This document shows positions 17,853 to 26,347 of a stretch of 64,000 bases of DNA, one piece after another (the stretch's first letter is position 1; the number at the start of each line of letters is the position of its first letter). The stretch comes from an uncultured Bacteroidia bacterium (GTDB lineage Bacteria > Bacteroidota > Bacteroidia > Bacteroidales > UBA932). Below the pieces are notes generated by a model. It saw only the letters and a program-made list of their open reading frames with translations. It was not told the DNA's origin and did no database searches. The DNA is taken from positions 1-64,000 of the forward strand of contig CADBAY010000018.1 of assembly GCA_902792815.1 (NCBI GenBank), given 5' to 3'. A program made the translations under genes and the position numbers.

Positions 17853-20297
17853 TTATTTATCTTTCTGCGAATAATAATCGTACGAATGATAGCCGCCGTA
17901 TCCGTAACGGTAACCATACCCGTAGCTGCCCCGTCCGGATGACATTTCAGTTGCGTTGAGCAGGAGCGACAGGTTCTTGAGGGTACCCTTGGAGTAGATA
18001 TCCTCAATCTCATGGATCATAACCTTGTCAAGCATACCGGAACGGACGATGAAGATAGTACGGTCGGCGATTTCGGAAATGATCTGTGTATCCGCCACGA
18101 TATTGAACGGAGGACAGTCGATGAGTATGTAGTCATACTCACCCTTCAGGGAAGCGATAAGTTCGGCGAACTGGCGGCTGCCCACAAGCTCACTGGGGTT
18201 GGGAGGGATGGTACCGACCGGCAGAATAGTAAGAGAATCGTACTCTTCGACCTTGACCATAACGGAGTTGATATCGATACCCTCGCCTGAAAGGTAGTTG
18301 GAAAGACCTTTCTTGGGGCTGCCGACAAGGGTCGAAAGCGAAGCGTGACGCAGGTCGCCGTCCACCAACAGCACTTTGAATCCCTTGATGCTCAATGCAG
18401 CTCCGAGATTTGACGTTACGAAAGTCTTACCGGAACCGGGATTGAAAGATGTGGTTATGATAACGTGGTTGGAAGAGCCGCGGTTCATAAACTCAAGGTT
18501 GGTACGGCACACTCTGAACGCCTCGTTCACGGCATCCCTCTTGCCATGATGCACCAGGAACGACACTTTATCTTCCTTCTTCTTGTTGATATCCTTAATC
18601 TTGATATTCTTAAGATTCTTAAGCTTGTCGATAGCGCTCAGCTTGTCGTTGCCATGAAGGGGAACTTCGCCAAGGAAAGGAGCCTTTACGGCTTCAAGAT
18701 CCTTGCGGTCCCTGATCTTGGTATCGGTGACGGTCATCAGGTACAAGACTGCCAGCGGGATGAGCAATCCAAGGACGAAAGCGATAAGGAGTATCTGCTT
18801 TGTATTGGGAGAAGTAGGCCTGGGCGAACCTGTAGGCCGTGTAATAACGCGGGTGTTGTAGGCGGTAAACGCCTGGGAGAGCTCATTCTCTTCCCTCTTC
18901 TGGAGAAGGAAAATGTAGAGTGCTTCCTTAACCTTCTGCTGACGCTCGACGCTCAGGAGGTACTGCGACTGCTTGGGATTGTCCGCCAGACGCGAAGTGG
19001 CCCTCTGCTCGGCCTTCTGGATATTGCTGATCTGGGCCTGGAGGGTGTTGATAAGGTCATCCACCGATGCCAGGATAGTTGAGCGCATGTCGTTCAGGTT
19101 GGCGTTCATCTCCTGAACGATAGGGTTGCGCTCCGAAGAGTTGGCGACCAGGTTGTTGCGCCTGAGTACAAGGTCATTGTACTTACCTATCTGATTGGTA
19201 ATGTTAATGTTGGACAGGCTCGGAGGCGAAGGGAGCATCTTGGAATAATCGTCGGACGAGCTCAAGCTGGTGCGCACATAGCGAGCTGAATACAGCTGGT
19301 TGTCCAGATCCTGCAGCTGGCGCGTAGCCTCCTGGCTCTGCGACATGTACATGCTCGACACAGCCGCCACGTCAGGGATGACATAACGGCTCTTGTAATT
19401 CGATATGTCGGTATCTACATTACCGAGGTCCTGCTCGATTGCGGCAAGACGGTCATCGATGAAATGAGATGTGCTGACGGCGGTCTTGTTGCGGTCGTCC
19501 ACCCAGTTCTCATTATAGACGGTGAGAACCATGTCAAGGACATCCTCCGCCCTGCGGGGGCTCTGGTCGGTGATGGTAAGGGCCAGAACATCGGAATAGT
19601 TCTTGGTGTTCAGGGCAGAGGCGGAAAGCCTGCTGTTGTACGAAGAAGTGGCGCCCTGGATGGAATAGTGATTGATGAAGATAGGCTGGCTCACAACGGA
19701 GAGCGAATCCACAAGCGATATTACCAGCGGTCCGGCGGCGGTGGCAAGAGTATCACCGTATGCAGCTTCATAAGACTTACTTTCCTTTGAATTAGGAGCC
19801 GTCATTACAAGCTTGAAACGGCCGGCTTCGTCCTTATCGGGAGTAAGCTCCATGTCAACCCTGCCGGCAGGCTCAAGGAAGCGGGCGCGGATAGGCAGAC
19901 CCGCACCGTAGATAATGTGCTTGCGGGCGCGGCCGGCTACGCTGTAATTGAAATCGAGGCCCATACGCTGGACGACCTCACGCATTAGGTCCGGTGACTG
20001 CAGTGCTATGATTTCGTTAGCGAGCTTGGAATTCTGCTGGGTCATACCGCCGGCCGACAGCATCGATTCCAGATCGTTGGTAGAACGGCGGATAGCCGAT
20101 TCCTTGATCAGCACCGTGGACGAACGGGTATATACTTTAGGAGTCTTGACAAGATAGAAAGTCGCAACAAGGAGGCACAAGACCACAGATGCCACAAACC
20201 AATACCACTTGGACGCACATTTAATAAGGAAATCCTTAAGGTTGAAGCTTTCCCCTTGATCTTGCTGATTGCGGTTAAGAGAAGTATTATCTGCCAT
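17853..20297 (-). CDS. wzc: polysaccharide co-polymerase/tyrosine autokinase
   Basis: An 814-residue inner-membrane protein. TM1 lies at about residues 33-52, followed by a Wzz domain, a long periplasmic coiled-coil region (about 250-480), TM2 near 510, and a cytoplasmic BY-kinase domain with Walker A NPGSGKT (about residue 620), Walker A' VLLVDGDLRHASL and Walker B YILIDCPPF. The C-terminus is a tyrosine cluster (RGSYGYGYRYGYGG and more), the expected autophosphorylation tail. It controls polymer length and export together with Wza. It is 16 bases from wza. Confidence 0.93.
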   Translation of the reverse strand: MADNTSLNRNQQDQGESFNLKDFLIKCASKWYWFVASVVLCLLVATFYLVKTPKVYTRSSTVLIKESAIRRSTNDLESMLSAGGMTQQNSKLANEIIALQSPDLMREVVQRMGLDFNYSVAGRARKHIIYGAGLPIRARFLEPAGRVDMELTPDKDEAGRFKLVMTAPNSKESKSYEAAYGDTLATAAGPLVISLVDSLSVVSQPIFINHYSIQGATSSYNSRLSASALNTKNYSDVLALTITDQSPRRAEDVLDMVLTVYNENWVDDRNKTAVSTSHFIDDRLAAIEQDLGNVDTDISNYKSRYVIPDVAAVSSMYMSQSQEATRQLQDLDNQLYSARYVRTSLSSSDDYSKMLPSPPSLSNINITNQIGKYNDLVLRRNNLVANSSERNPIVQEMNANLNDMRSTILASVDDLINTLQAQISNIQKAEQRATSRLADNPKQSQYLLSVERQQKVKEALYIFLLQKREENELSQAFTAYNTRVITRPTGSPRPTSPNTKQILLIAFVLGLLIPLAVLYLMTVTDTKIRDRKDLEAVKAPFLGEVPLHGNDKLSAIDKLKNLKNIKIKDINKKKEDKVSFLVHHGKRDAVNEAFRVCRTNLEFMNRGSSNHVIITTSFNPGSGKTFVTSNLGAALSIKGFKVLLVDGDLRHASLSTLVGSPKKGLSNYLSGEGIDINSVMVKVEEYDSLTILPVGTIPPNPSELVGSRQFAELIASLKGEYDYILIDCPPFNIVADTQIISEIADRTIFIVRSGMLDKVMIHEIEDIYSKGTLKNLSLLLNATEMSSGRGSYGYGYRYGYGGYHSYDYYSQKDK

Positions 20298-20313
20298 GAT
20301 AGGGATATTTAAC

Positions 20314-21144
20314 TTAATTGTTCATTGCCGCTGTCCTCATGGCGACGACGGTGATAGTCGAGACGATGGTGGCGGCCAGGGATGCGATGGAAATCCAGAA
20401 AGAAGTACTGAGGACGGTATTACCGTTGACAGTAGACTGCCTTGTGCGCATCTCGTTGGGTTCTACATAGATAAGGTCGTTCTGGCAAATGTAGTAAGCC
20501 GGACTCTGCACCAGGTTCTCCATAGAGCGGAGGTCGATGAGGTAAGTCTTCTGGACTCCCCCTTCCTCGCGGATGACACGGATATTGTCACGGCGTCCCA
20601 AGATGGTAAGGTCACCGGCGAGCGCAAGAGCATCAAGAATTGTAACCTCATCCCTCACGATGGCATAACGTCCGGGACGTGCGACCTCGCCCATCAGCGA
20701 CACGTAAAGATTCAGGTAATCTACGGTAACCACAGGGTCACGTACCAGATCCTGAGCCATAAGCTCGTTCTTGATCTTATCCGCAACCTCAGCCCTCGTG
20801 AGACCTGCAACCGGAATCTTGCCTATGACGGGGAAATCGATATTGCCGTCGCCGTCCACTATATAGCCGCTCACTCCGGTGTTGTAGTTGGTGGCGCCCT
20901 CTATGGTGGAGCCGACGTAACGCGAAACATAAGGCAGATTGAATTGCTGCATCAGCTCAACTCCGTTACAGTTAACGACGATACTGATCTTGTCGGCGGG
21001 ACGCAGGCGGATAGGCTCCACTGCGACGTCGTTGCGGATTTCTTTATCTGAAGAATCCTGGAAATAAACAACATTAGTAGGGGCGGAGCAAGCCGACAGG
21101 ATAGCAGCCGCCGCCGAAATAGCAATTATCAAATGTTTCTTCAT
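20314..21144 (-). CDS. wza: polysaccharide export outer-membrane lipoprotein (Wza-like)
   Basis: A 276-residue protein. The start MKKHLIIAIS (ATG 21144) gives a clean lipoprotein signal ending LSACS. The Poly_export domain (RPADKISIVVNCNG and so on) is followed by an SLBB domain with VSLMGEVARPGRYAI and LDALALAGDLT, and a C-terminal hydrophobic helix of about 23 residues. E. coli Wza is about 380 residues, so this is the shorter Bacteroidetes form with one SLBB domain. It is first in the surface-polysaccharide operon, 23 bases downstream of a TATATTTG box. Confidence 0.9.
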   Translation of the reverse strand: MKKHLIIAISAAAAILSACSAPTNVVYFQDSSDKEIRNDVAVEPIRLRPADKISIVVNCNGVELMQQFNLPYVSRYVGSTIEGATNYNTGVSGYIVDGDGNIDFPVIGKIPVAGLTRAEVADKIKNELMAQDLVRDPVVTVDYLNLYVSLMGEVARPGRYAIVRDEVTILDALALAGDLTILGRRDNIRVIREEGGVQKTYLIDLRSMENLVQSPAYYICQNDLIYVEPNEMRTRQSTVNGNTVLSTSFWISIASLAATIVSTITVVAMRTAAMNN

Positions 21145-21155
21145 ACGCACAAATA

Positions 21156-21188
21156 GGGATAATCGTGCAAATATAGTACAATTATCCC
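21156..21188. promoter_or_regulatory. inverted repeat bracketing the wza promoter
   Basis: GGGATAAT (21156-21163) and ATTATCCC (21181-21188) are perfect 8-base inverted arms separated by 17 bases, and the wza -7 box lies between them. It could be an operator or part of a hairpin after the glutamine synthetase gene; chance cannot be excluded. Confidence 0.3.
21168..21175 (-). promoter_or_regulatory. -7 promoter box of the polysaccharide operon
   Basis: The minus strand reads TATATTTG, 23 bases before the wza ATG at 21144 and clear of the upstream gene's stop at 21209. Confidence 0.6.
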
Positions 21189-21208
21189 ATATTAACAATT
21201 AATAAGAC

Positions 21209-22624
21209 CTACGCGAGGTGAAGATTTTTTTCGAAATTGCAGTCCTCTTCAGTGAATGATTTCAGGCAGCTTATAAGATAATCCAGCATGGCATCGGAGA
21301 ACACCCCTTCGGAAGAATAAATAAGGCGGTCTTTGTCAAGTTCGTCCGCCGCCGCTGCGCATGAAGCGGGCAGCTGCTCGAGAGACTCCCTCAAGGCGTC
21401 ATTGCCGGCAGCGTGGATATTGACGCCAAGGCCTACGTAAGTCCGGCGTGCCACTTCCAGAGCATCGGGCATTTCAAAACCGTGACGTGCGGCAGCGCAC
21501 AGCGCCGCCATCAGCAGATATGTATTGGCCGTGGCATCAGAAGCCCTCCACTCGAAAGTCGCTTTATCCGAAAAGTCGCTCTGAGCGCTCTTCTCGCCCG
21601 GATTGCAGATGGCAGCCATGTCAACATTGCTGGTCCAGCCGAGGGGCACCCGCACAAGGGCGCTGCGGTTGGAATGAGACCAGCACAGAGATGTAGGAGC
21701 CTCCTGGTTAGGGACCAGGCGCATGAATGCCAGAGGGTGCGGATTGCCGAATGCGGTCAGCGAAGTTCCGGCATCCATATACCCCGCGATAGCCTTGCGG
21801 ACCACATCGGTAATATCCCCGTCCTTTACCATGACGCTCTTTCCGTCACGTGTAAACTTGCAGTGGACGTGCATACCGGAACCCGCCTTGCCCTTGGTAA
21901 TCTTGGGAGCGAAGGTAATGGTCAAACCATACTTGTAAGCCAGGCGGCGCATAACCCATTTGGCCAGCACCAGCTGGTCTGCGGCATCTTCGATATCTAC
22001 CGGCAGGAACTCTATCTCGTTCTGCTCGTATATCTTACCATCCATGCAGAAGTTACCGACTTCGCTATGGGCATATTTCACCATCCCGCCCACTTGGGTG
22101 ATGTAGCGGACAGCCTCCACCCGGAAATCGGCAAACTTGTTGAACGGCGCACTCTCGTGATAGCCTCTCTGGTCTGCGATATGATACATTCCGTCGTCGG
22201 GGGCGATTATGTAGTACTCAAGTTCGCCCATCGTCTGCATTTGGAGGCCTGTTTTTTCGTTGAAAACCTTGTGGGCCTTGCGCAGCACATATTCAGGGGA
22301 ACTGTCGAAGGGCTCACCGTCGCGGTTGAAGAAAGAGCATAGCACACCGACCGTGGGCACTTCGCAGAAAGGGTCGCGGAAAGCGGTGCGGTAACGTGGA
22401 ATGACGTAAAGGTCGCTCTTGCCGGCTTCCACGAAGGGGAAAAGACTCGATCCGTCCACTCTCTCGCCCGCTTCAAGAATGTTTGTGAGATGCTCACGGT
22501 CGCGGACGACGAAGTTCAGGGTTTTGAGGCGCCCGTCCCAACCGCAATAATGGAAATTGAAGATTTCTACTTTATTGTCAAGGCAATACTGAATCAGCTC
22601 AGCCTTTGTTTTAATGTTCAACAT
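21209..22624 (-). CDS. glutamine synthetase family protein (type I-like)
   Basis: A 471-residue protein with the GS N-terminal beta-grasp (HYCGWDGRLK) and the catalytic domain: the ATP/metal motif SGMHVHCKFT, NEIEFLPVD, the glutamate/ATP-binding NRSALVRVPLG and FEWRASDATANTYL. These correspond to the GlnA signatures but with several deviations (for example FEWRASD where GlnA has EVRFPDP), so it may be a divergent type I GS or a GS-like ligase. I do not see a clear adenylylation-loop tyrosine. It is monocistronic or at most weakly linked to wza, which has its own promoter. Confidence 0.8.
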   Translation of the reverse strand: MLNIKTKAELIQYCLDNKVEIFNFHYCGWDGRLKTLNFVVRDREHLTNILEAGERVDGSSLFPFVEAGKSDLYVIPRYRTAFRDPFCEVPTVGVLCSFFNRDGEPFDSSPEYVLRKAHKVFNEKTGLQMQTMGELEYYIIAPDDGMYHIADQRGYHESAPFNKFADFRVEAVRYITQVGGMVKYAHSEVGNFCMDGKIYEQNEIEFLPVDIEDAADQLVLAKWVMRRLAYKYGLTITFAPKITKGKAGSGMHVHCKFTRDGKSVMVKDGDITDVVRKAIAGYMDAGTSLTAFGNPHPLAFMRLVPNQEAPTSLCWSHSNRSALVRVPLGWTSNVDMAAICNPGEKSAQSDFSDKATFEWRASDATANTYLLMAALCAAARHGFEMPDALEVARRTYVGLGVNIHAAGNDALRESLEQLPASCAAAADELDKDRLIYSSEGVFSDAMLDYLISCLKSFTEEDCNFEKNLHLA

Positions 22625-22656
22625 GTACGTTTTATGCGCTTAAAAAATGTGGACAG

Positions 22657-22664
22657 CAAAATTA
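22657..22664 (-). promoter_or_regulatory. -7 promoter box of the glutamine synthetase gene
   Basis: The minus strand reads TAATTTTG, 32 bases before the ATG at 22624. Confidence 0.55.
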
Positions 22665-22677
22665 CGGATAAAAATCG

Positions 22678-22685
22678 TATTTTTG
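22678..22685 (+). promoter_or_regulatory. -7 promoter box of the M64 peptidase gene
   Basis: TATTTTTG ends five bases before the ATG at 22691, predicting a leaderless or nearly leaderless message. Confidence 0.55.
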
Positions 22686-22690
22686 CGCTT

Positions 22691-23899
22691 ATGAAGCGAT
22701 TTTTTTGCCTGCTTACAGCTCTGTCCGCCGTCTTGTGCCTGAAGGCGCAGGAGAGCACCCTGCGGCTGGATTATTCTTTCTCGGGAACGGCCCGGGAAGC
22801 CTACATAGCCCTCGACGAAATACGTTCCCTGCATCCTTGGGCGGGACGGAGATACAATCTTGACAAAGTCCCTCTCAAAGGAAACGGACAGTTAACCGTG
22901 CGATCGGCAGCGGACAGTACTGTTTTGTACCGCACATCGTTCAGCACCCTGTTCCAGGAATGGCAGAACACTCAGGAAGCAACTGTGGTCAGGCGCAGTT
23001 TCGAGAATGTATTCCTGGTTCCGATGCCACAGGAGCCCTGCGAAGTATGCGTTGAGCTCTTCGATACTCACGGACGCACGCAGGCATCGCTCACTCACCG
23101 CATCGACCCCGCCGATATACTGATTCGACCCGCTGTCGGCACCCCGAATGCAAAAGAACTGCTGATCAGCGGCCCGGTCGACAAATGCATAGATGTTGTG
23201 ATTGTCGCCGAAGGCTACACAGCTTCAGAAATGGACACCTTCTGGAAAGACGCCCGCAGGGCCATGGACTCTATCCTTTCAAGCGAGCCGTTCAAGTCTT
23301 ATAAGAACCGCTTTAACTTCCGTGCCGTGGGGCTTCAATCACCGCAGAGCGGGGTAAGCATACCTGGCAAAGGCGTATGGAAAGACACGCCTCTGCACTC
23401 CCATTTCGACACGTTTTATTCAGAGCGCTACCTCACCACGCTCAGCATCAAAGACCTGCACAACGCTCTGGCCGGGGTCCCCTACGAGCACATCATTATT
23501 CTTGCGAACACCGACAATTACGGTGGTGGCGGTATCTATAATTCCTACACCCTCACAACCGCTCACCACAGTTTGTTCCGGCCGGTGGTGGTTCATGAAT
23601 TCGGGCACAGTTTTGCCGGACTTGCAGACGAATACTACTACGACGACCAGTACAGCAACTATTATTTCCCCGACTGCGAACCTTGGGAGCCAAACATTAC
23701 CACGATGAAGGAGTTCTCATCCAAGTGGGAGGATATGCTCGGCCAAAACGGAGTGAGCGTAATCGAAGGCGGCGGCTATATGAGCAAGGGGGTTTGGAGG
23801 GCTTGCCCCGACTGCCGCATGAAGACCAACACCGCTCCCGGCTTCTGCCCTGTATGCCGCAGAGCCATCGAAAGAATGATCAAATTCTACACTGAGTAA
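22691..23899 (+). CDS. secreted M64 family metallopeptidase
   Basis: A 402-residue exported protein (start MKRFFCLLTALSAVLCLKAQ, signal peptide cleaved near Ala/Gln). The N-terminal half matches the M64 N-terminal domain; the catalytic part contains HEFGHSFAGLADEYY, the HExxHxxGxxD-type zinc motif of IgA-peptidase-like M64 enzymes. The C-terminus holds two Cys pairs (ACPDC and FCPVC) that may bind a further metal or form disulfides. It probably degrades host or dietary glycoproteins outside the cytoplasm; the substrate is unproven. The in-frame extension upstream of 22691 would run over the promoter box, so it was rejected. Confidence 0.87.
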   Translation: MKRFFCLLTALSAVLCLKAQESTLRLDYSFSGTAREAYIALDEIRSLHPWAGRRYNLDKVPLKGNGQLTVRSAADSTVLYRTSFSTLFQEWQNTQEATVVRRSFENVFLVPMPQEPCEVCVELFDTHGRTQASLTHRIDPADILIRPAVGTPNAKELLISGPVDKCIDVVIVAEGYTASEMDTFWKDARRAMDSILSSEPFKSYKNRFNFRAVGLQSPQSGVSIPGKGVWKDTPLHSHFDTFYSERYLTTLSIKDLHNALAGVPYEHIIILANTDNYGGGGIYNSYTLTTAHHSLFRPVVVHEFGHSFAGLADEYYYDDQYSNYYFPDCEPWEPNITTMKEFSSKWEDMLGQNGVSVIEGGGYMSKGVWRACPDCRMKTNTAPGFCPVCRRAIERMIKFYTE

Positions 23900-24031
23900 T
23901 CCCGCAGCTCTGCCGAGCACTGCAGACTACGGCCTTCGGCCTATCCCTCCCGCTGCGCGATGCTTGCGAGCCCCTCCCACTCACGACTGCGTGGGCGCAG
24001 ACGGTCTGCAGTGCTCGGCAGAGCTGCAGGA
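23900..24031. repeat. long imperfect palindrome between convergent genes
   Basis: Two perfect 24-base arms (23904-23927 and 24004-24027), extended outward by three more pairs after one mismatch, enclose 76 bases. Inside the loop are two smaller hairpins: GGCC-TTC-GGCC (23931-23941) and CCCAC...GTGGG (near 23976-23993). It fills the junction between the M64 and PAP2 genes. There is no T-run on either side, so it is not an ordinary intrinsic terminator; it could be a small non-autonomous mobile element or a structured 3' element. It has no coding potential that I can support. Confidence 0.75.
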
Positions 24032-24036
24032 ATAAA

Positions 24037-24804
24037 TCAGAACTGAATAGATATGCCGGTCAAATACGAAGAGCTGAACGGGTCGGCATAAGGCACCACT
24101 GCCACCTGCACCCGGCGGCCGCCCAATCCGTCCCAAGCACTGTCCGGAATACCCAGCAGGCTCTTCACGGGCCCAAGCAACCACTCCCCTGCATGCGCAG
24201 CAAGTATCCCAAGGCCGGCTCCGGCAACAACATCGCCCAGCCAGTGCCGGTTACCGTAAATGCGGTCGGCTGCAGTATAGATTCCTACCGCATAAGCCCC
24301 TACTCCCCAAAGGGCACCGTAATCCATCCTCACAAGTTCAGCCCCCGTAAAAGCAAGAATCGAATGCCCCGAGGGAAATGACTTGTAGTCTCCGCCGTCT
24401 GGCCTTAGGCTGTGGAAAAGATATTTTGGGATACGGCTCAAGCCAAGAGCCACAAGGTGAGATACTGACGATTCGATGGCCCTGTCAAGGAAAGAACGAG
24501 AAGCCTTGCAACCCACGAGACCCAGCCCCAGATGCATAGCCGAGGGCACGTACTGGACATACGAGCCGATATCGTGGAAAGCCATTTCCCCGCCACGGCG
24601 CAAATCCTCCTGAACGTAATCTTTTACCGGAATCTCGACTGCTTCGCGCCCGAAATAATGCACTCCCATGCCTGCACCCACAAGCACCCCTGGAGCTATA
24701 AGCTGAGAGGGGCGGAAAGCCCGTCGCCCAACAGAGTCGAGTGCAAACTGGGCTCTTGCCGGCAGGACCGACAAGAGCAGGAGAAACAGGCACAAACGGC
24801 GCAT
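24037..24804 (-). CDS. PAP2 family phosphatase, exported
   Basis: A 255-residue protein with an N-terminal signal peptide (ends PARAQ). All three PAP2 motifs are visible: KYLFHSLRP (KxxxxxxRP), the PSGHS motif in FPSGHSILAF, and GNRHWLGDVVAG with the catalytic His. It probably dephosphorylates a lipid pyrophosphate such as undecaprenyl-PP or a phosphatidyl-lipid in the periplasm. The C-terminus ends in an aromatic Phe with beta-strand-like segments. It is the last gene of the rlmN operon, three bases after pdxA. Confidence 0.85.
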   Translation of the reverse strand: MRRLCLFLLLLSVLPARAQFALDSVGRRAFRPSQLIAPGVLVGAGMGVHYFGREAVEIPVKDYVQEDLRRGGEMAFHDIGSYVQYVPSAMHLGLGLVGCKASRSFLDRAIESSVSHLVALGLSRIPKYLFHSLRPDGGDYKSFPSGHSILAFTGAELVRMDYGALWGVGAYAVGIYTAADRIYGNRHWLGDVVAGAGLGILAAHAGEWLLGPVKSLLGIPDSAWDGLGGRRVQVAVVPYADPFSSSYLTGISIQF

Positions 24805-24807
24805 GAC

Positions 24808-25899
24808 TCAGGCTATCTGGGGACGGCCGGAACGGTCGTGACGCTCGGTCCCCTCCAGGTGGCGCTCCTCCATTTTGCCCGCCTGCAAAGCTGCATAGTC
24901 GGCCCGGGCATTGAAAATGTCGATGGCGGTAAAGATTGCCGAACGCATTGAATGCGGATCAGCCTCATCGCGCCCGGCCATATCGAAAGCCGTTCCGTGG
25001 TCGGGGGAAGTCCGCACGATAGGCAGGCCCGCGGTGTAGTTCACACCGTCCTCGAATGAAAGAGCCTTGAACGGAGCAAGTCCCTGGTCGTGATACATGG
25101 CAAGGGTGGCATCAAAACGCTCGTAATGGCTCAGGCCGAAGAAACCGTCGGGAGAGAAAGGTCCGAAAGCCAAAATACCCTCGGAAGTAGCCTGCGCCAC
25201 TGCAGGAATGATGATATCCTGCTCCTCGCTGCCAAGCAGGCCCCCGTCACCGCTGTGCGGATTAAGGCTCAGCACGGCAATGCGCGGCTGGTCGATTCGG
25301 AAATCTTCCTTGAGAGACTGGTCCATCAGGCGAAGCTTGCTCACAATCTTGTCCTTCGATATGGAACCGGCCACATCTTTAAGGGGAATATGACCGGTAA
25401 CAACTCCAAGCCTGAGCCTGTGGCTTGTCATGAGCATGGTGACATCGTTCACTCCGAACTGCTGCTGGAGATATTCCGTATGGCCCGGGAAACCGAATCC
25501 CTGGCCCGACATAGCCTTTTTGTTGATGGGGCCGGTCACCAGCACGTCCAGCAAGCCCGCCTTTATATCTTCAACCGCCTTGGCAAGAGATGTGATGGCA
25601 GCCTTCGCAGAATCGGCAGTAGCCTGGCCCGGCTCGGCGAATACATTGTCCGGCAAGCAGTTAAGTATATTGATACGCTTTGGCTTGGCATCCACTGCCG
25701 AAGTAATCACGTTCGAGTCAAGCTGATCTATTTCGGGTATTGTCTTCTTATAAAAACCGAACAATTTTGACGAACCGTACACCACCGGAGTAAAGAACTC
25801 CAGTATCCGCGGGTCCGACAATGCCTTGATAATGACCTCGTAACCTATACCGTTCGAGTCACCCTGAGTTATGCCTACAATTGGTTTTCTTTTCTGCAT
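24808..25899 (-). CDS. pdxA: 4-hydroxythreonine-4-phosphate dehydrogenase
   Basis: A 363-residue PdxA enzyme of the DXP-independent-of-glyceraldehyde branch of pyridoxal phosphate synthesis, oxidising 4-phosphohydroxy-L-threonine with NAD. Recognised blocks are GITQGDSNGIGYEVI, LVTGPINKKAM, GFPGHTEYL, MYHDQGLAPFKAL, and YTAGLPIVRTSPDHGTAFD with the metal-binding His residues. Slightly longer than E. coli PdxA (329) through a C-terminal tail of about 30 residues. The start is one base after the rnhA stop. Confidence 0.93.
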   Translation of the reverse strand: MQKRKPIVGITQGDSNGIGYEVIIKALSDPRILEFFTPVVYGSSKLFGFYKKTIPEIDQLDSNVITSAVDAKPKRINILNCLPDNVFAEPGQATADSAKAAITSLAKAVEDIKAGLLDVLVTGPINKKAMSGQGFGFPGHTEYLQQQFGVNDVTMLMTSHRLRLGVVTGHIPLKDVAGSISKDKIVSKLRLMDQSLKEDFRIDQPRIAVLSLNPHSGDGGLLGSEEQDIIIPAVAQATSEGILAFGPFSPDGFFGLSHYERFDATLAMYHDQGLAPFKALSFEDGVNYTAGLPIVRTSPDHGTAFDMAGRDEADPHSMRSAIFTAIDIFNARADYAALQAGKMEERHLEGTERHDRSGRPQIA

Positions 25900-25900
25900 G

Positions 25901-26347
25901 TTATTGACTTAATAAATATCCTTCATCTTGAGGTAACCCCGGCATGGAATAAGCAGCCACGGCAAGGGCGTCGCAACGCTCGTTCTCCGGATGCCCCGCA
26001 TGCCCCTTAAGCCAGTGGAAAGAAATGCTGAACTTCATTGAAAGCTCGTCAAAGCGGGCCCACAGGTCCCCGTTTTTCTTGCGTTTCCAGCCTTTCGTTA
26101 CCGTATTGACCACATACTGAGAATCGCTCCAAACCTCAACGGAAGCGCCCTGCCATAGAATAGCTTCGAGCCCTTTAATCACGGCAAGCAATTCCATACG
26201 GTTATTGGTGGTTAGCGCGAAACCGCCGCTCATCTCCTTGCGCAGGTTGCCGCATCGCAGCACCACGCCCCAGCCTCCGGGGCCCGGATTACCGCTTGCC
26301 GCTCCGTCAGTATAGAGATATATAATCTCTGATCTGGTCATATTCAT
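25901..26347 (-). CDS. rnhA: ribonuclease HI
   Basis: A 148-residue RNase HI that cleaves RNA in RNA-DNA hybrids. The four catalytic acids are in [13 protein letters not shown] (Asp), [10 protein letters not shown] (Glu), VWSDSQYVV (Asp) and NERCDALAV (Asp), with the handle region [10 protein letters not shown] and HWLKGHAGH. The start is ATG 26347 or 26341 (MTRSEI); both overlap the remains of recX by about 40 bases. It is part of the rlmN-patatin-recX-rnhA-pdxA-PAP2 operon. Confidence 0.93.
   Translation of the reverse strand: MNMTRSEIIYLYTDGAASGNPGPGGWGVVLRCGNLRKEMSGGFALTTNNRMELLAVIKGLEAILWQGASVEVWSDSQYVVNTVTKGWKRKKNGDLWARFDELSMKFSISFHWLKGHAGHPENERCDALAVAAYSMPGLPQDEGYLLSQ

Noticed and set aside
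23900-24031. The palindrome as a plain intrinsic terminator
   Set aside because: The stem is long and the loop of 76 bases too large, and there is no T-run on either strand.
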